Part shown: piece by piece, positions 14,537 to 20,820 of the stretch | Layout of the letters: the number at the start of each line of letters is the position of its first letter | Position numbering within the stretch: position 1 is the stretch's first letter | Origin: a virus | Virus record (IMG/VR): IMGVR_UViG_3300020578_000452 | Span: 1-22,997 of that record | Direction: 5' to 3' (one strand) | DNA: 22,997 nucleotides | Notes under the pieces: model-generated | Told to the model about the DNA's origin: nothing | The model's database searches: none | The model's input: the letters and a program-made list of their open reading frames with translations, nothing else | Program-made: the position numbers and the translations under genes

Positions 14537-14850
14537 ACCACTCCCGAATCAAATGTAAGAGCAAATGATGAACTGCTTGGGGATCCGCCATCGGCAAATT
14601 TAATAGCCTCAGTCACAACCCCATCTCCACCAACAGAATATATTGGTGAACCATTATAATCAATAGCCAAGCCAATATCATTAAATCCTATATCGTTTGA
14701 GTCTGATATATCAATCCACTGATTATTAACTTGAATTCTTAATTTATTATTATCTGTATTAAATGCTAGGGGTACTGAGCCTAGTGTAACCTGTCCACCT
14801 TGGACTACTAGATTATTTTTAACTTTAAAATCTTTATTATTAGTTGCCAC
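14530..14850 (-). CDS. Short tail-fibre or tail-spike protein
   Basis: This 106-residue protein begins at GTG 14850, after a GGGGGAAA binding site. Its N terminus (ATNNKDFKVKNNLVVQG) is the same module as the start of the 491-residue fibre just upstream (ATVNKNFRVKNGLVVEG), which supports the GTG start. A central NNKLRIQVNNQWIDISDSN segment resembles the short beta motif by which many fibres describe a 'label plus value' strand pair. The end, FADGGSPSSSSFALTFDSGVVS, resembles the DGG-P-S-Y tail of the 125-residue protein at 16943-17320. It is probably a minor component of the tail tip or fibre network, or an attachment piece for the longer fibres. It lacks any enzymatic motif. The gap to the previous gene contains a GC-rich hairpin. 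Confidence 0.75.
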   Translation of the reverse strand: MATNNKDFKVKNNLVVQGGQVTLGSVPLAFNTDNNKLRIQVNNQWIDISDSNDIGFNDIGLAIDYNGSPIYSVGGDGVVTEAIKFADGGSPSSSSFALTFDSGVVS

Positions 14851-14874
14851 GAGTTCAATTTCCCCCGAATTTTA

Positions 14875-14899
14875 GGTGGGGGATTTTGTGTCCCCCACC
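14875..14899. terminator. GC-rich hairpin between two fibre genes, possible weak terminator
   Basis: GGTGGGGGA (14875-14883) and TCCCCCACC (14891-14899) are perfect reverse complements with a 7-base loop. On the minus strand the stem is followed by TAAAATT, not a proper T-run, so termination would be partial. On the plus strand it is followed by AATTTTATTT. It may instead protect the message, or compete with the GGGGG ribosome binding site 9 bases further down (14866-14862). Confidence 0.5.
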
Positions 14900-14914
14900 A
14901 ATTTTATTTAGTTG

Positions 14915-16390
14915 TTAGACAAGCAGAGTAGCGTGAGCCATTACCTCTGTACTGTTGTTTGTTGGAGTCACACGAATTCTGACATTTCCGCTATCAATAT
15001 CAGCGTCAATTGTCATGAGTGATCCATTTGTTGTTGTAATACCATACTCGTTAAGAGCAATATTGTCTGAAGTGTCTAGTGTTACTATTAACTCAGAAAC
15101 ATGGGTATGTGAACCATGTTTTGCCTTAACAAGAACTTTAGCTGTTCTATAGTTTGTCTTATTCCAGCTTAGAAGAGTTGTAACTGCTGCGGTTGCAATA
15201 TTTCCTGTTGTAGCCGCAACCTGACGAGATACTGAATTTACATCAAGTGCTGTAAAGTCTGTGTCGCCATCTAGTACATTGGCAAGAGCTGCTGCTGCAG
15301 TTGCCTCTGCGGCTGCTTGTGCTGCTGTATCTCCTGCATCTACATATTGCTTAGTAGCTGCATGTAGAGCGACTGAAGGATCTGCATGAAGTGTTAATGC
15401 TCCAGTTAGTGTGCCACCAGTTAGATTTAATTTACCAGCCAAGTTGTTTGATATAGTTGTAAAGAAGTTTGCATCATCATTAATTGCTGCTGAAATTTCA
15501 TTTAATGTATCAAGAATACCTGGGGCTCCGTCAACAAGATTTGTTATTGCTGTATCAACATAAGTTTTATTAGCAATTATGTCTGTGTTTACCGAAAATG
15601 CACCAGTTCCTGAATTGTAAGATAATCCTGAACCTGCACTTACTGCCCCACGAGCACGAGCATCTGTGTAATATAGATTTGAACCCTCTCCAATATCTGA
15701 AGTTATAAGATCACCAATCTGGGAATCAGTATAGTCATTTGCATCCTGTAATGCATCAGAGGCTGCGCCATATGCATCAAATGAATTTGCAGCTACACTT
15801 ACAACACCAGTTGCGGCGTTGTATGTGATTCCTGTTCCTGCTGATATAGCACTTCTAGCTCTTCCATTTGTAAAGTATAGATTTGAAGAACCTTCTGACA
15901 ACTGATCAGTATTTGAATCTGCTACGCCATTTTCAGCAGTAATTGTAAGATTATTTGATCCATCTTTAGAAATTTCAATATTTGTTTTTATTGCATTAAC
16001 AAGAAGATTTGCAGCCTCTTCTTTTGCACGAGCTGCTGTATAGTAAAGATTTGTTCCTTCTGTTAGCGCTGTGGTGCTGTGATTAGAAATATCTGAAACT
16101 GTACCAGTTACGTTACCAGTAACATTACCTGTTACGTTTCCAGTTACATTTCCTGTTACGTTACCTGTTAAATCTGCTGTGATTGTGCCAGCGGCAAAAT
16201 TGCCAGAACCATCACGCTTGACAACCTTATTAGCAGTATTTGCGGAGGTTGCTGTGCTGCCAATTAAATCGATAATATAATTTTGATCATCGACCTTCTT
16301 TGTTAATACATCAAAGCCATTTACGGTAGCGGTACTTCCTTCAACTACCAGGCCATTTTTTACTCTAAAATTTTTATTTACTGTTGCCAC
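14915..16390 (-). CDS. Tail fibre protein with GNVT and YYTxARA repeats
   Basis: This 491-residue fibre starts at GTG 16390 after AAGGGGG. The N-terminal module (ATVNKNFRVKNGLVVEG) is shared with the 106-residue protein downstream. A shaft follows with five GNVT tetrapeptides (about 75-95), three copies of the (L)YYT-ARA/LYFT-GRARSAISAGTGI-YN--TG--SV unit known from many phage fibres, a coiled-coil-like alanine-rich stretch (AGDTAAQAAAEATAAAALANV, about 356-376) and an LDTLNEISAAINDDANFFTT segment also found in the large fibre. The last 80 residues (YRTAKVLVKAKHGSHTHVSELIVTLD...VRIRVTPTNNSTEVMAHATLLV) form a C-terminal domain shared with the next protein upstream. Its HGSHTH is typical of metal-stabilised fibre tips. 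It is probably a trimeric host-recognition fibre. Confidence 0.87.
   Translation of the reverse strand: MATVNKNFRVKNGLVVEGSTATVNGFDVLTKKVDDQNYIIDLIGSTATSANTANKVVKRDGSGNFAAGTITADLTGNVTGNVTGNVTGNVTGNVTGTVSDISNHSTTALTEGTNLYYTAARAKEEAANLLVNAIKTNIEISKDGSNNLTITAENGVADSNTDQLSEGSSNLYFTNGRARSAISAGTGITYNAATGVVSVAANSFDAYGAASDALQDANDYTDSQIGDLITSDIGEGSNLYYTDARARGAVSAGSGLSYNSGTGAFSVNTDIIANKTYVDTAITNLVDGAPGILDTLNEISAAINDDANFFTTISNNLAGKLNLTGGTLTGALTLHADPSVALHAATKQYVDAGDTAAQAAAEATAAAALANVLDGDTDFTALDVNSVSRQVAATTGNIATAAVTTLLSWNKTNYRTAKVLVKAKHGSHTHVSELIVTLDTSDNIALNEYGITTTNGSLMTIDADIDSGNVRIRVTPTNNSTEVMAHATLLV
16103..16170. repeat. 12-bp repeat encoding GNVT units
   Basis: On the minus strand this stretch encodes TGNV five times in a row, with 12-base units that differ mainly at third codon positions (ccagttacgtta, ccagtaacatta, cctgttacgttt and so on in plus-strand reading). 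The synonymous drift shows that the protein repeat is kept while the DNA has diverged. Confidence 0.8.
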
Positions 16391-16407
16391 TCTGACAACC
16401 CCCTTAT

Positions 16408-16953
16408 TTAAGCCTTAAGCGCAGTCCGCACAAATCTGGCTGTAACAGCCGAAGTTGTGGGGGTTACGCATAAACTAATTATACCTGAATTTACTTCAAA
16501 TGTGATATTTGCTAAAGAATCTGAAGTATTTGATATGATGTTGGATTCCGATACATTTATATCGGTTCCATCATTCAATAGCAGGTAGTCAGATGAAACA
16601 TATTCGCTACCTTTTGTTATTTGTAAGCCGTATTTAATTGTTCTATAGGCGCTGGCGGATACAGTATCTACCGTCGTCTTATTCTCTATGCCAGTTATGA
16701 CTAAGTCATTATTGCCGTCAAGACCTAGTAATTCTAGTACATTTTCCGCATCTAAGCCATCTAGCTGAGATTGTATAGATGATATCTTGTAATCTAAGGA
16801 TGTAGATACACCTGATCCATTTACGCCAACTTTAGCCTGTAAGGCTTCCAGGGCATCATTTACATTTCCATGTAGTGTTGCGTGTCCTGCTAAGCTATCT
16901 GTTGCTGCTGGATTAGATAAATTATCTAAACTTGCTGGGAAATTAGTTGCCAA
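16408..16953 (-). CDS. Tail fibre or tail tip protein
   Basis: This 181-residue protein most likely starts at TTG 16953, because GGAGG lies six to seven bases upstream and the resulting ATNFPASLDNLSNPAATDSLAGHATLHGNVNDALEALQAKVG is a well-known opening of fibre proteins in phages of Gram-positive bacteria. Its start overlaps the end of the preceding gene by 11 bases. A short helical stretch (SSIQSQLDGLDAENVLELLG) separates the opening from the C-terminal domain (about 102-181: YRTIKYGLQITKGSEYVSSDYLLLNDG...VNSGIISLCVTPTTSAVTARFVRTALKA). That domain is clearly related to the tip domain of the 491-residue fibre next to it. It may form mixed trimers or an alternative tip with that protein, which is inference. 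Confidence 0.8.
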   Translation of the reverse strand: MATNFPASLDNLSNPAATDSLAGHATLHGNVNDALEALQAKVGVNGSGVSTSLDYKISSIQSQLDGLDAENVLELLGLDGNNDLVITGIENKTTVDTVSASAYRTIKYGLQITKGSEYVSSDYLLLNDGTDINVSESNIISNTSDSLANITFEVNSGIISLCVTPTTSAVTARFVRTALKA

Positions 16954-17320
16954 CTTCGCCTCCGTCTAACAACGTAGCGTTTGAAACAGAAACATTGTCA
17001 TATGTTGAATTTGGAGCACCGCCATCAAGTCCTATTATAGCAGGAATTGTTTCATTAACAGACGCTTCATTATTAATATCTTCTGTGAAGTTAATTGTTT
17101 CTTGTATGTTTATTGTATGTACATCCCCATCGTATGCATGTGTATGCATGTAAAATGGGGTGGGATCGGTAGAACCAGGAGTTAAATCAACCCAAACTAA
17201 GCCATTATAAATTTTTATGTTTTTACTTGCTACATTAAAATAAACATCTCCAGCAGAGCCAGAAATAGGGTCTTCATCTAATGTTAGAAGATTTAATAAT
17301 GATTTAAACTTACGAGCCAC
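16943..17320 (-). CDS. Short tail-fibre-associated protein
   Basis: This 125-residue protein starts at GTG 17320 behind an AGGGG site. The N-terminal ARKFKSLLNLLTLDEDPISGSAGDVYFNVASKNIKIYNGLVWVDL is the same 'label' module as the start of the 503-residue fibre upstream ([21 protein letters not shown]...[25 protein letters not shown]). HTHAYDGDVHT (about 59-69) is histidine-rich and may bind metal. The C terminus, GLDGGAPNSTYDNVSVSNATLLDGGEVGN, carries two DGG turns typical of small virion-surface proteins. It overlaps the next gene by 11 bases. It is probably an adaptor or minor tip protein; no enzyme motif is present. Confidence 0.78.
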   Translation of the reverse strand: MARKFKSLLNLLTLDEDPISGSAGDVYFNVASKNIKIYNGLVWVDLTPGSTDPTPFYMHTHAYDGDVHTINIQETINFTEDINNEASVNETIPAIIGLDGGAPNSTYDNVSVSNATLLDGGEVGN

Positions 17321-17330
17321 TATTAAACCC

Positions 17331-18842
17331 CTATCCGATTACTACTACTCTGTATTCTCCAGCTGAAGGTGCTACAGCAAATTTAATAGTTACTGCTGAT
17401 GTTGATGTATGTTCAACATCTGCTTCTATTTGTGCATATGGAGAAGCAACTTCGTAGATTTGCACAACTACATCCTTTGTTCCTAAATTATGGGTTACTG
17501 TGTATGTTGTAGCTGATGTGCTAAGTGTAGCTTTATATTTCCTAGTGATTTCATGGTAATTTGTACCATCATTTGTTAATGTCCACTGATCGTCTGTTTC
17601 GTTCCACAAAACTTCTACATCTGCAGAAGCACCACGATTTACCTTTATTCCAGCATTGGATGAAGGAGCGTCAGTTACGTTAGTATTTAAAACAACCTTA
17701 TTGTCAACAATATTAACTTCTGTTGTGCTAATAGAGTTAATTGTTCCTTGAACATCAAGGTTTCCGCCAATTGTTAAGTTACCAGTAACATTAACATCAT
17801 CTGGAAGTCCAATTGTTACTGCAGAACTTTCAGAACCAGAACCAGATACTGTGATTTCTCCAGCTGTTCCAGCAATTGTAGCAACATAGTTGCCAGTTGT
17901 ATCTGTACCTAGCGCTACGGAGTTTGGCTGAACTGTTGTTGTTATATCAACATTTTGTGTTCCATCAAAAGATACTGAACCAACTACATCTCCAGAAAGA
18001 GATATTGTCCTTGCAGTCTGAAGTTTGGCAGCACTTGCTGCATTACCAGTCATATTACCAGTTATATTTCCAGTAATTACTCCTGTTACCGTTAAGTCTG
18101 CATTAACTTGAACGTCATCATTAAATGTAGAGGTAGAATCAACATTTAATGTATTGTTTATATCAACAGCACCATTTAATGTAGTACCGCCACCTACTGT
18201 TAATGTGCTATCAAGTGTTGTAGCACCTGTCGCATCTAAGGTGCTATTTACTTGTACTGGATTATTAAATGTTGCAGTTCCGTTTACAGTTAGTGTATCC
18301 TGTAATGTTGAAGAACCATCAACATTTAATGTTGAATCTAGATCTACTGCACCAGTTACGTTTAGGGAGTCGTTAACTTGAAGTGGATCGTTAAGTGTTG
18401 TTTGTCCAGTTACTGTAAGAGTTCCGCCTACGGTAACATTTCCAGTTGCATCTAATGTTGCTGCATTAATATCTGTAACATCTAAGGTAGATGGTAAAGA
18501 TAGAGTAGCATTTCCATTTACTGCTTTAGTTACTGTTATTTGATTTGATGTGCCAATAATATCAGCAACATCGTGTTTGTGATCTGCTCTTGCTACATAA
18601 GCTGATGTACCATGATCAACAGATTCACCAAATTTTAATCTAGTTGTGTAGTTTCCAGCACCAAAATCACCAGATGCTGTTAACCATTCGGTTCCATTCC
18701 AAAAATAAAGTAAGTTGTCGTTTGAATCGTAATAAATTTGACCAGTAACTGGGCTACTTGGAGCAGCTCCTAAGTTCTGGATTCTGGCATTGAGTAATTC
18801 GTTTTTATTTAGGTCAATGCTAACCAAAAATTTTCTTGCCAT
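17331..18842 (-). CDS. Tail fibre protein with beta-helical shaft repeats
   Basis: This 503-residue fibre has an N-terminal module ([25 protein letters not shown]...[21 protein letters not shown], 1-54) that commonly starts tail fibres. [17 protein letters not shown] (about 76-92) is the His-containing shaft entry seen in many phages. Residues about 115-260 are dense imperfect repeats with a strand about every six residues ([32 protein letters not shown]), typical of a beta-helical or triple-beta-spiral shaft. [40 protein letters not shown] (about 262-301) is a very common tail-fibre module. The last 70 residues ([20 protein letters not shown]...[20 protein letters not shown]) form a conserved tip domain. 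ATG at 18842 follows AAGGGAG. Likely host-binding. Confidence 0.88.
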   Translation of the reverse strand: MARKFLVSIDLNKNELLNARIQNLGAAPSSPVTGQIYYDSNDNLLYFWNGTEWLTASGDFGAGNYTTRLKFGESVDHGTSAYVARADHKHDVADIIGTSNQITVTKAVNGNATLSLPSTLDVTDINAATLDATGNVTVGGTLTVTGQTTLNDPLQVNDSLNVTGAVDLDSTLNVDGSSTLQDTLTVNGTATFNNPVQVNSTLDATGATTLDSTLTVGGGTTLNGAVDINNTLNVDSTSTFNDDVQVNADLTVTGVITGNITGNMTGNAASAAKLQTARTISLSGDVVGSVSFDGTQNVDITTTVQPNSVALGTDTTGNYVATIAGTAGEITVSGSGSESSAVTIGLPDDVNVTGNLTIGGNLDVQGTINSISTTEVNIVDNKVVLNTNVTDAPSSNAGIKVNRGASADVEVLWNETDDQWTLTNDGTNYHEITRKYKATLSTSATTYTVTHNLGTKDVVVQIYEVASPYAQIEADVEHTSTSAVTIKFAVAPSAGEYRVVVIG

Positions 18843-18854
18843 TATTCACTCCCT

Positions 18855-19292
18855 TTAAGACAGATGCGCTGTCCCTGAAAAAGGCTGTGCCATTTTCAAT
18901 GTAATTGTATTAAGACTATTATAGTCTATTCCCGTTTCTAATATGTCGCCGCCGCTTGACTTTACTGTAACATTTGGATGGAAGCCCAAATTATGGTTTA
19001 TTGCTACCGAATAAACTCCTAAAACTGGTCCAGTAACCTGAGCTAGCTCCCAAGAATGGGTCAGAGATATTTGCTTGTCTAGTATAAAGCTATTATTTAT
19101 ATTCCAGGTATTTGTATCAGAGTCTTTTGGACCCCAAAATCTAGTTGTTAGTTTGTCAAAATAAAAATCTCCTGGTACCCCTAAAGTGTTTGAAGGATTT
19201 CCTTCTCCACTTATAATAGTTCTTCCAGGTGCACCAGCAGCCCTAACTACAACTAAGGGGTTATTCTCATTAACAATTAATTTTGTTCCCAT
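18855..19292 (-). CDS. Minor tail or baseplate protein
   Basis: This 145-residue protein opens with KLIVNENNPLVVVRAAGAPGRTIISGEGNPSNTLGVPGDFYFDKLTTRFWGPK. The G-x-PGDFY-D--T-rfwGPK segment is the familiar end of collagen-like or peptide-linker regions in phage tail proteins. The second half (VAINHNLGFHPNVTVKSSGGDILETGIDYNSLNTITLKMAQPFSGTAHLS) is a beta domain related to the HNLG...V tip domain of the 503-residue fibre downstream ([15 protein letters not shown]). It lies between the small baseplate protein and the first long fibre, and its start overlaps the previous stop as TAATG. A role as fibre connector is likely from this arrangement but is not shown. Confidence 0.78.
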   Translation of the reverse strand: MGTKLIVNENNPLVVVRAAGAPGRTIISGEGNPSNTLGVPGDFYFDKLTTRFWGPKDSDTNTWNINNSFILDKQISLTHSWELAQVTGPVLGVYSVAINHNLGFHPNVTVKSSGGDILETGIDYNSLNTITLKMAQPFSGTAHLS

Positions 19293-19636
19293 TAAATTGT
19301 GACTGCTCTATTGAGAGTCATATACCCTTCTAAAAGTCTTGTTTTATTAACACTTGGATCTATTAGTACCAAATCATATGCTGATTTGGGGTAAAACATT
19401 TTGCTTGTTCTATCGGCTGATATAGCTATAGATAGTTTTCCTTCAGTTGGGCTAATTACTATTCCGTCATCTTCTGTAAGTGTAAAAGCTAACTTTTTTC
19501 CACCCTGAATATCTCTTACTTGCATTTTAGCGGTATGGTTATTAAGCTGTATTGGATTCTCATCTTCATCCAGATAGAGAACCTCAAATGTAAAAGTTGA
19601 ATTTTGATCAACCTCAAAATTTTTTTGTGCAGCCAT
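19292..19636 (-). CDS. Baseplate or tail-tip protein, BppU N-terminal-like
   Basis: This 114-residue protein matches a common phage structural domain. An acidic-hydrophobic strand pair (FEVDQNSTFTFEVLYLDEDENPIQLNNHTAKMQVRD, about 7-43) is followed by TLTEDDGIVISPTEGKLSIAISADRTSKM (about 52-80) and YDLVLIDPSVNKTRLLEGYMTL (about 87-108). The order '-PI-L-ntA-MQVR, G-I-i---G-l-l-is---T, YDL----G-v-rLL-G---' is that of the small Ig-like N-terminal domain of baseplate upper proteins and related tail proteins that anchor receptor-binding fibres. It is the first gene of the fibre cluster and is coupled to the next by TAATG. An AGGGG motif 6 bases before the ATG is the likely binding site. It lies just after a terminator, so it needs its own promoter or read-through. 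Confidence 0.75.
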   Translation of the reverse strand: MAAQKNFEVDQNSTFTFEVLYLDEDENPIQLNNHTAKMQVRDIQGGKKLAFTLTEDDGIVISPTEGKLSIAISADRTSKMFYPKSAYDLVLIDPSVNKTRLLEGYMTLNRAVTI

Positions 19637-19645
19637 TTATACCCC

Positions 19646-19686
19646 TAAAAAAGGAAAACTCCCATGCTTAATTTTAGCATAGGAGT
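19646..19686 (-). terminator. Rho-independent terminator after the isolated oxygenase gene
   Basis: ACTCCCATGCT (19658-19668) pairs with AGCATAGGAGT (19676-19686) with one mismatch and a 7-base loop. On the minus strand the stem is followed by TTTTCCTTTTTT (19657-19646). It closes the gene at 19714-20436. Because it also lies 10 bases upstream of the fibre cluster, it could act as an attenuator controlling read-through into it. Confidence 0.8.
19671..19679 (-). promoter_or_regulatory. Possible weak promoter of the fibre cluster, inside the terminator hairpin
   Basis: The minus strand has TGC-TAAAAT (19679-19671) with a poor -35 (CTGTTT, two of six) 17 bases upstream. The predicted start near 19664 gives a 28-base leader before the ATG at 19636. 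Since a terminator separates this cluster from the genes before it, some promoter should exist here. This is the best candidate I see, but it is weak. Confidence 0.3.
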
Positions 19687-19713
19687 AATCCTAAAACAGC
19701 ATGCTTTTATATA

Positions 19714-20436
19714 CTACCTAGTATATGAAACCTCGTAAGCTTCGTCAATATTGTCCCCCACGTTCTCAGATCCCGTACAGTTAGTATTATCATTTTTATC
19801 TATTTTTGATGCTATCTGCAGCATATGTGAATATTTTTGATAATAGTGCTGCATCCAATCCATCATATTGTCTTTATGATTTTCGGGATATGGGTCATTT
19901 TCAATATCTGACCAAGCTTGACACAATAAAATGTCATAATATTCATCTGGTTGAAACTCCAGATCTGGCCTCCAATGGACATCTTGATTTCCAGTAAACC
20001 AAACAGAAGATCCTTGATGTGGCATTTCAAATTTCTCATCTTTGACATAGAAATCCCATTGCTTGCTAGACTTTAATCTAATTGTAGTAGTGTAAATTAT
20101 TTTATTTGCAACTACATCTGCATGAGGTGGAAGATTTGGAGCTGCTCCACTATCATGAGAATATCTAGCAAAAATTAAAGCAACATTATTATCTGAAACA
20201 AAATTTTGACCAAGCTCTTGAGCTTTATCTTTAATTGCAGTTGCTATTTTAGGGTCCCACCCCTTGTTTAAAGTTATAAAACCATTATTTTTAAATTTAA
20301 ACATATAGGCATATTTATCATTTTTTTCAATAAGCCCTTGATTTATTGTTTTATCTACATTTTCGTACACAAGATCAATTAAATCTTGTGTGAAAAAATT
20401 ATTGATTTCTATGGGTTCTATTCTTTTAACTAACAT
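19714..20436 (-). CDS. Divergent 2OG-Fe(II) oxygenase-like protein, separate from the main array
   Basis: This 240-residue protein has the features of a 2-oxoglutarate oxygenase but is not close to the array members. ARYSHDSGAAPNLPPHADVV contains His105-x-Asp107. IIYTTTIRLKSSKQWDFYVKD (about 113-133) is the following strand. HQGSSVWFTGNQDVHWRP (about 140-157) holds the distal His154. No Lys or Arg is at +10 from this His (Asp164 is there); Arg156 at +2 is the only nearby basic residue. The 2-oxoglutarate anchor is therefore unclear and activity is uncertain. The last 60 residues are polar, with several Asn and Asp. It has its own leaderless promoter and a terminator on each side, so it is a single-gene unit between the holin-like gene and the fibre cluster. 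Confidence 0.75.
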   Translation of the reverse strand: MLVKRIEPIEINNFFTQDLIDLVYENVDKTINQGLIEKNDKYAYMFKFKNNGFITLNKGWDPKIATAIKDKAQELGQNFVSDNNVALIFARYSHDSGAAPNLPPHADVVANKIIYTTTIRLKSSKQWDFYVKDEKFEMPHQGSSVWFTGNQDVHWRPDLEFQPDEYYDILLCQAWSDIENDPYPENHKDNMMDWMQHYYQKYSHMLQIASKIDKNDNTNCTGSENVGDNIDEAYEVSYTR

Positions 20437-20442
20437 AATCTT

Positions 20443-20451
20443 ATTGTATCA
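20443..20451 (-). promoter_or_regulatory. Extended -10 promoter giving a leaderless transcript
   Basis: The minus strand reads TGA-TACAAT (20451-20443), five of six -10 bases with the TGN extension. Six bases later is 20436, the A of the start codon, so the message should begin at the ATG. No Shine-Dalgarno sequence is present, and the -35 position is poor (GCTTTT). Confidence 0.6.
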
Positions 20452-20464
20452 CGATTAAACATTT

Positions 20465-20497
20465 AAAAAGCTAAGGGGCCTAGCCCCTTAGCTTTTT
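20465..20497. terminator. Strong bidirectional intrinsic terminator
   Basis: AAAAAGCTAAGGGGC (20465-20479) and GCCCCTTAGCTTTTT (20483-20497) form a perfect 15-bp stem with a CTA loop. The A-run and T-run at each end make it effective on both strands. On the minus strand it ends the holin-like transcript 8 bases after that gene's stop, before the next promoter. Confidence 0.93.
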
Positions 20498-20505
20498 ATT
20501 TTAAT

Positions 20506-20733
20506 TTACTTTGTTTTTGTAAATCCAAAAGAATTCTCATTTGGATTTAATGCTTTAAGAATAACTGGCAAGCATGCCGCTATGCCACCCTTGACTAAAT
20601 CTCCTGGGTCTGTATTTCCAGTCATATATAAAGCAATGGCAGCGCCTAAGAAATGGCGTCCATAGCTTGCTAACGCTGCTAGAATTTTTTCTTGCATTGT
20701 TACCTTTCCATCATTATTAAGATCTTGTTTCAT
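20506..20733 (-). CDS. Holin-like small membrane protein with an N-terminal EF-hand-like loop
   Basis: This 75-residue protein has two hydrophobic segments: about 22-41 (ASYGRHFLGAAIALYMTGNT) and about 45-64 (DLVKGGIAACLPVILKALNP). Both end in short polar turns, as in small phage holins, which form inner-membrane holes that time lysis. The N terminus has a 12-residue loop D4-L-N6-N-D8-G9-K-V11-T-M-Q-E15 that fits the EF-hand calcium-loop pattern. Similar small proteins in actinobacterial phages are annotated as holins. No endolysin gene lies next to it in this window, so the holin role is inferred from size and topology. A perfect AGGAGG site precedes the ATG, with two hairpins in front of it. 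It has its own promoter inside the end of the reductase gene and a strong terminator after it. Confidence 0.7.
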   Translation of the reverse strand: MKQDLNNDGKVTMQEKILAALASYGRHFLGAAIALYMTGNTDPGDLVKGGIAACLPVILKALNPNENSFGFTKTK

Positions 20734-20749
20734 TAAAGACCTCCTATTT

Positions 20750-20786
20750 CTGGGCTTTGTGCCCAGGAATTTGGGTTTTACCCCAA
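20750..20786 (-). promoter_or_regulatory. Two stem-loops in the leader of the holin-like gene
   Basis: Reading along the minus strand, TTGGG-GTAAAA-CCCAA (20786-20771) is followed by CTGGGC-ACAAA-GCCCAG (20766-20750), then ATA and AGGAGG (20745-20740). The first stem starts at the predicted 5' end of the transcript, and the second ends four bases before the ribosome binding site. Neither is followed by a T-run, so they are more likely to stabilise or tune the message than to end transcription. Confidence 0.6.
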
Positions 20787-20791
20787 TATTA

Positions 20792-20820
20792 ATTGTACCA
20801 CTAAGCAGAAATATCTACAA
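20792..20820 (-). promoter_or_regulatory. Promoter of the holin-like gene
   Basis: The minus strand has TTGTAG (20820-20815) 17 bases before TACAAT (20797-20792), preceded by TGG as an extended -10. The predicted start is near 20785, at the base of the first leader hairpin. The -35 box lies inside the last codons of the reductase gene. Confidence 0.6.
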
